A DNA stretch of 39,774 bases, taken from positions 1-39,774 of the forward strand of contig CBDVBD010000010.1 in NCBI GenBank assembly GCA_965372135.1, given 5' to 3'. The DNA is from CBDVBD01 sp965372135 (GTDB lineage Bacteria; Electryoneota; RPQS01; CBDVBD01). The notes below the pieces were generated by a model that searched no databases, was not told where the DNA came from, and saw only the letters and a program-made list of their open reading frames with translations. Below are positions 32,214 through 39,774 of this stretch, piece by piece (position 1 is the stretch's first letter; every line of letters begins with the position of its first letter). A program made the translations under genes and the position numbers.

Positions 32214-33071
32214 TCAACTGTTTTGAACTGACTCCAATGCATCTTTAGCAAAATGACGGATGCCCTCATGTTCGTCACTGGAAGCGATAAATCTAAGCGT
32301 TTCCATCACTTCCTTTTCTTCAGCCACCGGTGTTAACGCTTTGATCGCCTCCATACGAATGCCGTCATTGGTATCGTTCCATAATGCATAGAGGTATACA
32401 TCGCGCAAAGCCGGTCGGATCGGACGAATAGTTAAACTTTTTATCGCCCGCATCCTAATACCCGGGTTCGGATCATTCCTTAAAGCATACATCAGCGCGT
32501 CCTGTGCCAGTCTGTCACCTTCCAGATTCGCCAATTCAGATACCGATTCCAACCGATGGCTTTCATTCTGGTCGTATTTCACCATGTACGCCAAAATTTG
32601 CGGAAGCCCCCAACCAGCCTTTTGCACATCGACCGGTAAACCGGAAGACTTGGATTGCATCGCCTTTAGAATTTTAGCGGGAATAGCATGTGTCGCCACC
32701 TCTATTGTTCCGGGTTGGATTTTTCTCAACATGTTACCCATGTAAATCCCAGCCCCGAAAACCACCACCGCCATCGCTACACCGAACGCCAACTTCCATG
32801 TTCCCCGAGTACCAATCCATTGAAATAGGGGACCCTTTTCTTCACGAATCCTTATACGACGAATTGCGTTTTGACGAACTTCAGCGATCTCATCCTTACT
32901 CGGGAGATCCACCCCGTTCTTTACCCAAAGTTCCCCTATCTGCTGCATTTCACTATACCACTTCCGGCATTCATCACAGCCTTCAATATGCGTCTTAACT
33001 TCGGGTTCATGCGATTCTAACTGGGGAATTTCAATCAATATTTCCCGAATCTTCTGGCAGTTTTTCTTCAT
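32214..33071 (-). CDS. Anti-sigma factor with zinc-finger and HEAT-repeat periplasmic domain
   Basis: The 285-residue protein has a cytoplasmic ZAS-like motif HIEGCDECRKWY (about 28-39, His-x3-Cys-x2-Cys), a single membrane helix at about 91-112 (FGVAMAVVVFGAGIYMG) and a C-terminal half of HEAT-like repeats (about 180-280). Repeat phrases include ALMYALRNDPNPGIRMRAIKSL and ALWNDTNDGIRMEAIKAL. It probably sequesters the sigma factor encoded just upstream and senses something outside through the HEAT part. It ends 62 nt before the DUF4097 gene. Zinc-finger anti-sigma/HEAT fusions are known in FCB genomes. Confidence 0.87.
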   Translation of the reverse strand: MKKNCQKIREILIEIPQLESHEPEVKTHIEGCDECRKWYSEMQQIGELWVKNGVDLPSKDEIAEVRQNAIRRIRIREEKGPLFQWIGTRGTWKLAFGVAMAVVVFGAGIYMGNMLRKIQPGTIEVATHAIPAKILKAMQSKSSGLPVDVQKAGWGLPQILAYMVKYDQNESHRLESVSELANLEGDRLAQDALMYALRNDPNPGIRMRAIKSLTIRPIRPALRDVYLYALWNDTNDGIRMEAIKALTPVAEEKEVMETLRFIASSDEHEGIRHFAKDALESVQNS

Positions 33072-33170
33072 TTTCTCCCTATTTCCTACTACATTCTGTT
33101 CTTTTTATTCAAAATTTTAAGAATTTTCGTTGTCTATTCAATATTATTCCATTGTTGTCTATATTAGACA

Positions 33171-33722
33171 TCATTTGAAGTAGTTTCTTAATTCATTTTG
33201 TAATCTCCCCATAGCACGGAATAAATAGCGCTTTACTGTTCCCAAAGAACATTCCATAGTCTCCGCTACTTCCTGAATTGTCATTCCCCCATCATATTTC
33301 AACGTCACAGCCATTTGCTGCCTTTCGGGAAGCCTTCCTATTGCCAACCTAAGCAATTTTCTGGATTCGTCTTCCAAAACTCCATTATCTGCAGAACTAT
33401 GATCGGGAATATTCCGAAATAACTGATCTTCTTTATCTTGCGATATTTCCTTCTCTACCCTTCTCATTCTATGTTTTCTCATCCTTAAGTATTTATGAAC
33501 CATGATTTTCGTCGCCCATGTGGTAAAACTGGCTTCTCCGCGAAATGATTTCATTGACTTATGGACTTGAATGATGCCCTCCTGGAAGGCATCCAGTGCA
33601 TCTTCTTTATTTCCAAGCATTGACACCGCAAGTCTAATCCATCGATCTTCATGTTCTTCCACCAATAATTCAAAGGATTTCAGATCTTTAGGTGCTATTT
33701 TCGTTGCTACTTTTTGATTCAT
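33171..33722 (-). CDS. ECF-type RNA polymerase sigma factor
   Basis: The 183-residue sigma-70 family protein contains region 2 (KEDALDAFQEGIIQVHKSM, then FTTWATKIMVHKYLRMRKHR). Region 4 is a helix-turn-helix (LPERQQMAVTLKYDGGMTIQEVAETMECSLGTVKRYLFRAMGRL). There is no region 3, as expected for group 4. It directs RNA polymerase to its own regulon and is held by the anti-sigma factor encoded 99 nt downstream. The start has GGAAAGGT before it. The upstream space 33723-33994 is AT-rich and holds a 12-base tandem repeat, probably part of its promoter area. Confidence 0.95.
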   Translation of the reverse strand: MNQKVATKIAPKDLKSFELLVEEHEDRWIRLAVSMLGNKEDALDAFQEGIIQVHKSMKSFRGEASFTTWATKIMVHKYLRMRKHRMRRVEKEISQDKEDQLFRNIPDHSSADNGVLEDESRKLLRLAIGRLPERQQMAVTLKYDGGMTIQEVAETMECSLGTVKRYLFRAMGRLQNELRNYFK

Positions 33723-33962
33723 ACCTTTCCTTAAGCACCCTTTTTTGGTGCCTTCTACTTTAATAGAGACTTTCTTTTACCGGTTGGTTGTCATAAAACC
33801 AAATTTATTTTGATTTCGACTAAAATAGATTTAAAAAAGGATGTAGATGTCAAGAGAAGTAAGACTGATATCAAAAAATGGGAATAGTGTATGACGTGAA
33901 GAAAATATAAGTTAATTATTTTGATTATTATATGATATTACAGGGGATAGTATATAATAAAA

Positions 33963-33991
33963 GCTCGGTTAAATGCTCGGTTAAATGCTCG
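33963..33991. repeat. Short 12-base tandem repeat
   Basis: GCTCGGTTAAAT occurs twice, followed by a partial GCTCG. It sits between the Fic-like gene stop and the sigma operon. A T/A-rich -10-like stretch (TATATACTAT on the minus strand) follows at about 33946-33956, so it may be an operator of the sigma operon. That is inference. Confidence 0.4.
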
Positions 33992-33994
33992 CTA

Positions 33995-35116
33995 TTATGG
34001 CGATAAAATATAGATAACACTTCTACCTCTATCCCCAATCCGCAGCAATTTACCCTTTTTGGTTAAATCTTGTAAATCCATATATGCTTGGTACCTGCCG
34101 ACCTTAAATTTTTGCACATAGATTCTAGTGGATATTTCATCATATTTGGCGACATAGCGCAGTGCTTTTTTCTGACGTTGATTCAATGAAGGGGGCGTGG
34201 GAGGCGGTAAGTACTTTTCATACGTCACATATTTATCAATAAATGTTTGTAGAAAATCACTAATTCCGACTAAGTGATACAGAATCCACTGATTCCAACG
34301 CGGTCTGGCGCGTTTAAGAAAACTCCGGTTTGGCAGCTCATAATCATCTAACAGCTTGTAATATAGATCTCTGTCTTCTGCATATATCCGTTCATAGGGT
34401 AAAACCTGCCGCCAGGGATAATCTTTAGACAGCAGCAATTTCCGCATGAATAGCCGGGCAACTTTACCATTATCCAGGTTGAAAGGACGCAACGCCATGA
34501 TATGATGATGGCTAATTGCTGCAATAATAAAGGGATTGATTCTCACTTTTCTTGCATAACTAAGCCAGTCAAAATACGCCTCAAAATGCGTGAGTAAAGA
34601 ATTACCGGCTGGTGGTATGTACTTTATCTTTTCCTCATTATTCACCAATTTTGAGACAGCAAATGGTCCTATGCGTAGCTGTGTTTCATTTTGGGTATTT
34701 TTTAATTTGCCATTAATTCCAAATCTCAGTTCCGCATGGATTCCTTTTAAGTCTGATAGAGAAAGTTTCTTTGGTGATGATTGTTTGTAAAGGAGATCGA
34801 GTATAGTCGCATAATTCTGGATTTTCCTCACAGTTTCAATTGAAATCCCGCCGGGTGGATCATTGCGCAAACAGGCAATGATATCATCCTTTTTCAGCGA
34901 CCAGGTTTGGATTCGACAGGCGGCAAGCACGATCTCCAGTCGATCATCACTCCAAGAATTTCTAAGAAAATGATGAATTTGCTTTTGATTACGCAGCGTG
35001 TCTTCTGCTTTGCCAATGGTCTTTACCAGTCGGGAGATATCTCCACTTACCTCAAAAGTGGGATCAAATTCTATAATCTTAGGTAAAAAACTTTCGGTAT
35101 GCATTTTCAAATCCAT
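33995..35116 (-). CDS. Fic-fold protein with degenerate catalytic motif
   Basis: The 373-residue protein has a Fic/DOC-like core at about 110-245 (LSLSDLKGIHAELRFGINGK, then RIGPFAVSK as in the flap region). A C-terminal winged-helix part (about 300-370) follows. The diagnostic Fic motif HPFxDGNGR is altered to RPFNLDNGK in MALRPFNLDNGKVARLF: the catalytic His is Arg and the final Arg is Lys. Active Fic enzymes transfer AMP or other nucleotides to hydroxyls, and without the His this protein is unlikely to do so by the usual mechanism. It may be a DNA-binding regulator, given its winged helix. Its 5' end overlaps the ThyX-like gene by 38 bases. An alternative ATG is at 35104. Confidence 0.8.
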   Translation of the reverse strand: MDLKMHTESFLPKIIEFDPTFEVSGDISRLVKTIGKAEDTLRNQKQIHHFLRNSWSDDRLEIVLAACRIQTWSLKKDDIIACLRNDPPGGISIETVRKIQNYATILDLLYKQSSPKKLSLSDLKGIHAELRFGINGKLKNTQNETQLRIGPFAVSKLVNNEEKIKYIPPAGNSLLTHFEAYFDWLSYARKVRINPFIIAAISHHHIMALRPFNLDNGKVARLFMRKLLLSKDYPWRQVLPYERIYAEDRDLYYKLLDDYELPNRSFLKRARPRWNQWILYHLVGISDFLQTFIDKYVTYEKYLPPPTPPSLNQRQKKALRYVAKYDEISTRIYVQKFKVGRYQAYMDLQDLTKKGKLLRIGDRGRSVIYILSP

Positions 35117-36632
35117 CTTTTCCGCATGCTAATACCAATGCTAACGGACATTTTTCTTGTGCTAAGCTGACAATTTCAGCCATAATTTCCCGGATTTCCC
35201 ACTGAGCCGATTTATCCATACGCAACCGCGCCATGTGGTATAGTTCCCTTCCATTTACGTGCAACACCAGCCTTCGCCGATGGGCATTGGTTAGTACATA
35301 TTCTGCTGTAGTTGGATATTTGTTTAGAAGCTTCTGGTGTAGCGATTCTGTTTTACGGATCGTTTTCAAAAACGTATCTTCCATTCCCACAGTGGATATT
35401 GACAACGGAATGGTGACACTTAAATTCGGATCATATGGTTTAAGTATTTGGCAGCTCATGCGATGGCGTTTCAACTGGGCATAGGCGGATGCGCTGAGTA
35501 TTACTTCAAAATCGAAATCCAACATCTCGAATTCCCGCCATACCGGATCATGTACGGTAACACCTTTCATGGCATCGCGGAACAATGATTTCCGTTTTTC
35601 GTCATTAAACGACCTTACCATCTCCCGGCTTTCTTCCCACGATTGCAGCCCTTGCGAAAATAGCAGCGCTGTCAAGAGCCGTTCATCGCGATCCTTAGGA
35701 TAGGATAGAATTCTTACCCGATCCTCCCCCCTATCTTCAGATATTTCCATTTGTTCCGGTAAATATTTTTTGATTCGCTCACCGGTAGTTCGATAATCAT
35801 CAGAAACATCGGTATATCTAATCAATGACGGAGTGATTTTTTTGGCTACCCTCAGAATATCTTGTGCAAAATGTCTAACTTCAGACAACGGATGGACATT
35901 GGCTTTCGTAATCATCCCTTCCAGATTCCGGGCATTCAGAGTCATCCCAAACTGGGTAAATGTCGCTAAAGGCAAAATATACCGCGCATCTTCCCCAGCT
36001 ATGATTTCCAGTTGCTTTCGTCCTTCCTTGTTGTTTGTCATATCTGGAAATTTTTGACTCAGATGTTTAAGAATAGAGTCGAACAACTTCTCATAGCAGG
36101 CATACTGTCGATGGGTGACATCCTGATATCTGGATAACAAAGGTGATTCTTTAAGCTCAAGGGGTATAAAAACTTCCTCATCAAAGCGGATATACCGCTG
36201 CGATTTTTCGGTAAAGGAACACAGGCGGTTGTTCTGTACAAATTCAGTCGCTAATCTTGAAATTCCCAGCACATCAAAATTGTACACGGCGTGTTCCGCT
36301 ATAGACTTATGCCCAAATTGGAACACAATTTGCTCATTGGACCGCCTGGCTCTGGACACTCCTTCCCTGGAAGCTCTACGGATATCCGGAATGGGCTGCG
36401 GAAGCCGGCTGATACGGGCATAGGCGGCGGACAAGGTTTCCGGTGTAAGGTTATCCTTGTTCATCATGTCAGATGCCGTCTGACCCACATTTTCCGCCTG
36501 TCGCCGCAACTCATTTTCCGGCATATTACCGATGGAAAAGGAGTCGAATGATCTGGAAATGCTATCGAATTGTTCCCGGATTTCCTTCAGAACTTCTACG
36601 TCAACATTAAAACCCGCAAGAATGACTTTCAT
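35079..36632 (-). CDS. Two-module ThyX-like protein (flavin-dependent thymidylate synthase family)
   Basis: The 517-residue protein (ATG 36632) consists of two ThyX modules, each about the length of one ordinary subunit. Module 1 keeps GHKSIAEHAVYNF and the SxTEKSQRY half of the signature but has NNR where ThyX has RHR. Module 2 keeps REFEMLDFDFEVILSASAYAQLKRHRMSCQILKP with the RHR but lacks the downstream serine-Glu-Ser part. Ordinary ThyX makes dTMP from dUMP using FAD, NADPH and methylene-folate. Whether the split motifs combine into one working site is unknown. No Shine-Dalgarno site is obvious. The C-terminal 38 bases overlap the Fic-like gene. If inactive, the cell must have another thymidylate synthase. 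Confidence 0.85.
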   Translation of the reverse strand: MKVILAGFNVDVEVLKEIREQFDSISRSFDSFSIGNMPENELRRQAENVGQTASDMMNKDNLTPETLSAAYARISRLPQPIPDIRRASREGVSRARRSNEQIVFQFGHKSIAEHAVYNFDVLGISRLATEFVQNNRLCSFTEKSQRYIRFDEEVFIPLELKESPLLSRYQDVTHRQYACYEKLFDSILKHLSQKFPDMTNNKEGRKQLEIIAGEDARYILPLATFTQFGMTLNARNLEGMITKANVHPLSEVRHFAQDILRVAKKITPSLIRYTDVSDDYRTTGERIKKYLPEQMEISEDRGEDRVRILSYPKDRDERLLTALLFSQGLQSWEESREMVRSFNDEKRKSLFRDAMKGVTVHDPVWREFEMLDFDFEVILSASAYAQLKRHRMSCQILKPYDPNLSVTIPLSISTVGMEDTFLKTIRKTESLHQKLLNKYPTTAEYVLTNAHRRRLVLHVNGRELYHMARLRMDKSAQWEIREIMAEIVSLAQEKCPLALVLACGKDGFENAYRKFFT

Positions 36633-36712
36633 GATCACGCACAATCAGTAATAGTATCTCAGTAAGAAAATTTCATCATCCAATTTTACGAAACAAGCCA
36701 CCTAACTTACTA

Positions 36713-37390
36713 TCAGCTTGTTTCGTTTATCGTTAGACGCACTTCATTCACCAACCTATGAGCAGCCCGAATCGGTTCCGGTAGCCGATATTTGCTACAG
36801 GTTGCCAGCACCAATTCACGGGCTTGTTCAAATCCCACCATGTGCCCCGGAGACACATACACCGGCTTGACATGATCTCTGGTCCGAAGCACACAACCCA
36901 CCAATGACTGATTCAACGTTAATTGCCGCCAAGAACCGCGGGAAACATCTACACCCTCGTGATTTCCCACCAACCGTTTCTTGGCACATCCTACCGTGGG
37001 ACAATTAAGTAATAACCCCAAATGACTGGCTAACCCTAATCCCCTGGGGTGTGCGATTCCCTGACCATCACAAATAATGACATCCGGCTTCGTGGGAAGC
37101 TGTTCCCAGGCGTCCAAAAGCACTGGAATTTCCCGAAAACTCAGCAATCCCGGGACGTAGGGAAACATGGCTGCTTTAGTGGCAACTGTGGTATGCACCG
37201 GTATCAATTCAGGTAATCTGAACACACAAAATCCGCCGATCAGGACCTGCTGATCCGATGTCACCGAAACATCCGCACCGGCGATATATCGTACCGGACC
37301 AGTGAAATCCCGCACCTGTATTAACGGAACCAGTGATTCCTGTATCTGACGAGCGGTTGACGGATCGACATTCCAGGGGTGTTTTAACAT
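36713..37390 (-). CDS. nfi: Endonuclease V (deoxyinosine 3'-endonuclease)
   Basis: The 225-residue protein cleaves DNA or RNA one base 3' of deoxyinosine or inosine in an Mg-dependent way, removing deaminated adenine. The family blocks are RYIAGADVSV (first Asp), YVPGLLSFREIPVLLDAW, PDVIICDGQGIAHPRGLGLASHLGLLL (second Asp and His) and VYVSPGHMVGFEQA. The length is as usual. The gene is monocistronic, separated from fapA by a divergent intergenic region (37391-37569) containing AT-rich promoter-like sequence TATAGTATATAAGG. Confidence 0.95.
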   Translation of the reverse strand: MLKHPWNVDPSTARQIQESLVPLIQVRDFTGPVRYIAGADVSVTSDQQVLIGGFCVFRLPELIPVHTTVATKAAMFPYVPGLLSFREIPVLLDAWEQLPTKPDVIICDGQGIAHPRGLGLASHLGLLLNCPTVGCAKKRLVGNHEGVDVSRGSWRQLTLNQSLVGCVLRTRDHVKPVYVSPGHMVGFEQARELVLATCSKYRLPEPIRAAHRLVNEVRLTINETS

Positions 37391-37569
37391 AATGATCGGG
37401 ACCTCGAAAATGCTCTAACACAGTATATGAATTCGCCCTTAGATTGTCAAGGATTTTTTAGGAACTTTTCTCATCGAAATTACTTTATACATTCATATTT
37501 CTTGCCGATATAGTATATAAGGCTGAATGCCAGTCGAACAGTGGAACTCTATATATTTCAGGGGTTAGC

Positions 37570-39366
37570 ATGATAAAGGACTCTATATTTCCATCATCGG
37601 ATGACGTCGAAATCTTATCAAAAGGCGTTGGTAAGTGGAAGATATTGTTAAAAATACCCATTGATCAGGTCAAGGGACAAAAAGAACTCTATCAGAAGAT
37701 AAACAAGATTAAGAAACAATTAGCCGAGAGTCTGGAACTTCCCCCCCAACTGCTGGAATTTGGCGATGTTTCTAAAAAGAATACGGTTGGTGATAAGCTC
37801 GAAGTCACCTTGGAGATATATAAGAAAGTGATCGAAAACGGTCCTTTAGCAATCCATTTCCTGCCGGGAACCAGTGATTATGATATGAAATTCAATAACA
37901 TGGAAGCGACTTTAGACATATTTGTATTCGACGCTTTGGGAAGCTTAGTATCAGAAGACAAGATTAAAAATCTAATTACAAAGAACCAAATTTCACCGGA
38001 ATTGATTCAGTGGGGTACTATTCAAGAATCCCTGGAAAAGTTGATGGAGGATCACAAACCAATAAAAGGACTGACCATCGCTAAAGGGATTTTCCCGGAT
38101 CCCGGCAGGGATGCAGAACTAAAATTCCCCGCTTTCAAAAACATGACAGAAGATGAGATTGTTAAATGTGTAGATGAACGAGTGGTCAGGCAGAGCGAGA
38201 TACTTGTCAATAAAACACCACCCCGCCAGGGTTTACGTGAAGGAAAATCCGTAAAAGGTGATCCAATCCCCGCGCCAACTGGTCGCGATATCATGGTACA
38301 AGCTGAACGGGGAATAATTGTTAATCTTAAAGAGACCGAAATTACCGCACAAATCGAAGGGTTAATGAATTTAGAATTCATCAACCAGGATTCAGTTGAT
38401 GACGAATTCGATCTTGATCCAAAACATTATAAGCAGAAAGTAATTGTGAAAGTCAATCCGCTGCGCATTCTAACAAGCGATCAGCCGGTAGATATCTGCA
38501 CCAACAGTTCGGTGGAAATCAGGGGAAATCTCAAAGAGGGCAGCAAAGTGATTAGCTCTTCGGAAATCATCGTCAAGGGTGATGTGGAGGATAACACCGT
38601 GTTAGAATCCAAAGAAGACATCCATATCCAGGGCTCCGCAATAGGTGGATCGATGGTTAGTCAAAAAAATGTTATAGTTACCAGTAATGTGAACAATGCG
38701 GAAATCACCGCCAAGGATAGAGTGACAATCGACAACATAGCCAATGACTCAAAGATTGCAGGTTGTGTCGTGGAAATAAAAGGATTACGTGGGGGTGAAG
38801 TGGTGGCGAAGGATAAAGTTAAGTTGGGGAAAATTGTGGCGGGTAGTGACGGGAAAAAACCGGAGATCAAAGTCGGGGTGGAAGATTACCATCAAAATCG
38901 GGTGCAGGAAAATCGAAAATTTATCAAATTCAGTGCTGTCAACTTGGGTGAAATGAAGAATATATTTGGGGACGAAATCGTAGATAAAGTAAATCGAGTC
39001 AATATGAAAGCAATGTTCCTGAGACACGTCAAAGAAGTACGCCTAACCTCAAAAATAACATATCGAAAAGATCAAACCGAATCTTTAATGCAGCTGTTGG
39101 ATTCCACCTCTTCAATCCGGGAACTTCTGGATGAAAAGATAAAAGAAAACAACGAACTCAATAAGAAAATTGAAGATGCTCTTGGTGCACCAAAGCAGGT
39201 GGAAATCCGTCAAGGAAGCACTACTCCTATTAAGTTGAAACTGGGATCAAAAACCAAAGAAATTCAAGTACAAAAAAAATCACTTCGGTTAAGCCAGATA
39301 AACGATGAAGAAATCAAAGAAGAAGCGTTAGATATTGCGGAAACCGATAAAGGAAAAAACAATTAA
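37570..39366 (+). CDS. FapA/DUF342 family protein
   Basis: The 598-residue protein is the only plus-strand gene. It has an N-terminal non-conserved part and a DUF342 (flagellar assembly protein A-like) domain at about 180-470 (GREGKSVKGDPIPAPTGRD-type entry near 220-240). It then has a right-handed beta-helix made of strand repeats (EIRGNLKEGSKVISSSEIIVKGDVEDNT, HIQGSAIGGSMVSQKNVIV). A coiled-coil-like stretch occupies about 505-560. FapA proteins bind membranes or polymers and are linked to flagella or to exopolysaccharide control, but no flagellar gene is seen. AGGGG lies 5 nt before the ATG. Its stop codon overlaps the DUF5989 gene stop on the opposite strand. Confidence 0.85.
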   Translation: MIKDSIFPSSDDVEILSKGVGKWKILLKIPIDQVKGQKELYQKINKIKKQLAESLELPPQLLEFGDVSKKNTVGDKLEVTLEIYKKVIENGPLAIHFLPGTSDYDMKFNNMEATLDIFVFDALGSLVSEDKIKNLITKNQISPELIQWGTIQESLEKLMEDHKPIKGLTIAKGIFPDPGRDAELKFPAFKNMTEDEIVKCVDERVVRQSEILVNKTPPRQGLREGKSVKGDPIPAPTGRDIMVQAERGIIVNLKETEITAQIEGLMNLEFINQDSVDDEFDLDPKHYKQKVIVKVNPLRILTSDQPVDICTNSSVEIRGNLKEGSKVISSSEIIVKGDVEDNTVLESKEDIHIQGSAIGGSMVSQKNVIVTSNVNNAEITAKDRVTIDNIANDSKIAGCVVEIKGLRGGEVVAKDKVKLGKIVAGSDGKKPEIKVGVEDYHQNRVQENRKFIKFSAVNLGEMKNIFGDEIVDKVNRVNMKAMFLRHVKEVRLTSKITYRKDQTESLMQLLDSTSSIRELLDEKIKENNELNKKIEDALGAPKQVEIRQGSTTPIKLKLGSKTKEIQVQKKSLRLSQINDEEIKEEALDIAETDKGKNN

Positions 39367-39521
39367 AAAATTGTATAGATGAACGGTGCTAAAGCTGATC
39401 CTTCCGCAAAAACGATCAACAAGCTTATCAATAAAATAAACAACACAATCGGCGTTAACCACCACTTTTTCCGTACTTTCAGAAAATCCCAAATCATCGC
39501 TAATTTCGAATTTCCCGCCAC
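39363..39521 (-). CDS. DUF5989 family membrane microprotein
   Basis: This is a short gene of 52 residues starting at GTG 39521, with AGGAGG 5-6 nt before it. It reads a basic amphipathic head (WDFLKVRKKWWLTP), one membrane helix (IVLFILLISLLIVF) and the family tail AEGSALAPFIYTIF. This fits DUF5989, a microprotein typically found beside SxtJ-family genes in polysaccharide or carbamoyltransferase loci. Function is unknown. It begins 31 nt after the SxtJ-like gene. Its stop codon overlaps the fapA stop on the other strand by 3 bases (a convergent pair). Confidence 0.85.
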   Translation of the reverse strand: MAGNSKLAMIWDFLKVRKKWWLTPIVLFILLISLLIVFAEGSALAPFIYTIF

Positions 39522-39552
39522 CAAGTCCTCCTATCTTCTAAGAAACTTAACT

Positions 39553-39774
39553 TCAATACGGCTTATCATGACGACTGCATGGTCCATCTAGTTCCACCGG
39601 AATCCAGTAAGATGATTTCTCGGAATCGAACTTCTTCTGCAGCAGGTCTTTACCCAAAACACGCAATATCAATCCCATCGGAGTAATAACCACAAAAAAT
39701 GTCACGGTAAGAATCACGTAGGTCATTATCACCGACAGCGCACGCGTCATTGCCATCCATACCCGTTCTACAGG
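39553..39774 (-). CDS. SxtJ-family membrane protein, C-terminal part (cut by the window edge)
   Basis: The last 73 residues are visible, the frame being open to the window end (PVERVWMAMTRALSVIM...). One membrane helix (YVILTVTFFVVITPMGLIL) is followed by the SxtJ-like ending VLGKDLLQKKF...SSYWIPVE. SxtJ proteins are small two-helix membrane proteins of unknown activity found with carbamoyltransferases, SGNH hydrolases and DUF5989. The next genes outside the window probably belong to such a surface-polymer locus, which is inference. Confidence 0.7.
   Translation of the reverse strand, partial: PVERVWMAMTRALSVIMTYVILTVTFFVVITPMGLILRVLGKDLLQKKFDSEKSSYWIPVELDGPCSRHDKPY

Noticed and set aside
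1..39774. CRISPR array, prophage or insertion sequence
   Set aside because: No regularly spaced direct repeats, integrase, transposase or phage structural genes were found. Repeats are intergenic palindromes only.

Overview
The window is a dense bacterial chromosome segment in which every gene but one (the FapA/DUF342 gene at 37570-39366) lies on the minus strand. Several traits point to a lineage of the Fibrobacterota-Chlorobiota-Bacteroidota (FCB) superphylum outside classical Bacteroidetes, such as a Calditrichota/KSB1/Marinimicrobia-like group. These are a C-terminal type IX-style sorting domain with a YPNPFN motif, several DUF4097 and toast-rack envelope proteins, a VIT-VWA protein, an LA_2272-type repeat protein and single-domain RRM proteins. 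Shine-Dalgarno sites (AGGAGG type) are clear at many starts. TAA, TAG and TGA are all used as stops, so this is the standard bacterial code. The phylum is an inference.

Layout from the left: dnaK; a VIT-VWA secreted protein; a low-GC secreted protein; a decayed methyltransferase fragment among hairpin repeats; a TPR lipoprotein with a small membrane protein; an LA_2272-like protein; an SDR; and then the most interesting locus, 9612-13458. There a DUF4097 lipoprotein, a VOC protein, a MerB-like organomercurial lyase and a serine hydrolase sit in one tight operon. The MerB-like gene (11539-12285) is interrupted by two in-frame UGA codons. They fall where MerB has its two catalytic cysteines (C96 and C159), and the aspartate corresponding to D99 is intact. 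The second UGA is followed, at almost the same distance as in E. coli fdhF, by a 7-bp hairpin with a GGUC loop. I read this as a double-selenocysteine MerB homologue, easily missed because gene callers would split it into three fragments.

The middle part (13703-23487) carries a sorted SGNH hydrolase, DNA repair genes (AlkZ/YcaQ-like glycosylase, alkyltransferase-like protein), an alcohol dehydrogenase, a D-threonine aldolase/D-serine dehydratase family enzyme, DUF3795, a methyltransferase, tRNA-Arg(CCT), and four tandem RRM RNA-binding protein genes. The RRM genes share a conserved structured leader, of which an extra orphan copy exists. A DUF5677 gene, apt and acylphosphatase follow.

The right part (23633-39774) has asnS, a GT-C glycosyltransferase gene with one in-frame amber codon, gpsA-plsY, purM, tRNA-Leu(CAA) and a structured-RNA candidate. 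Next comes an ECF sigma / anti-sigma / DUF4097 / toast-rack envelope-stress operon, a Fic-fold protein that has lost the catalytic histidine, a two-module ThyX homologue with split active-site motifs, endonuclease V and the FapA/DUF342 protein. At the edge there is a previously uncalled DUF5989 microprotein gene beside a truncated SxtJ-family gene. Intergenic spaces contain a family of palindromic hairpins whose stems vary in sequence but stay paired around a constant GGGGA loop.
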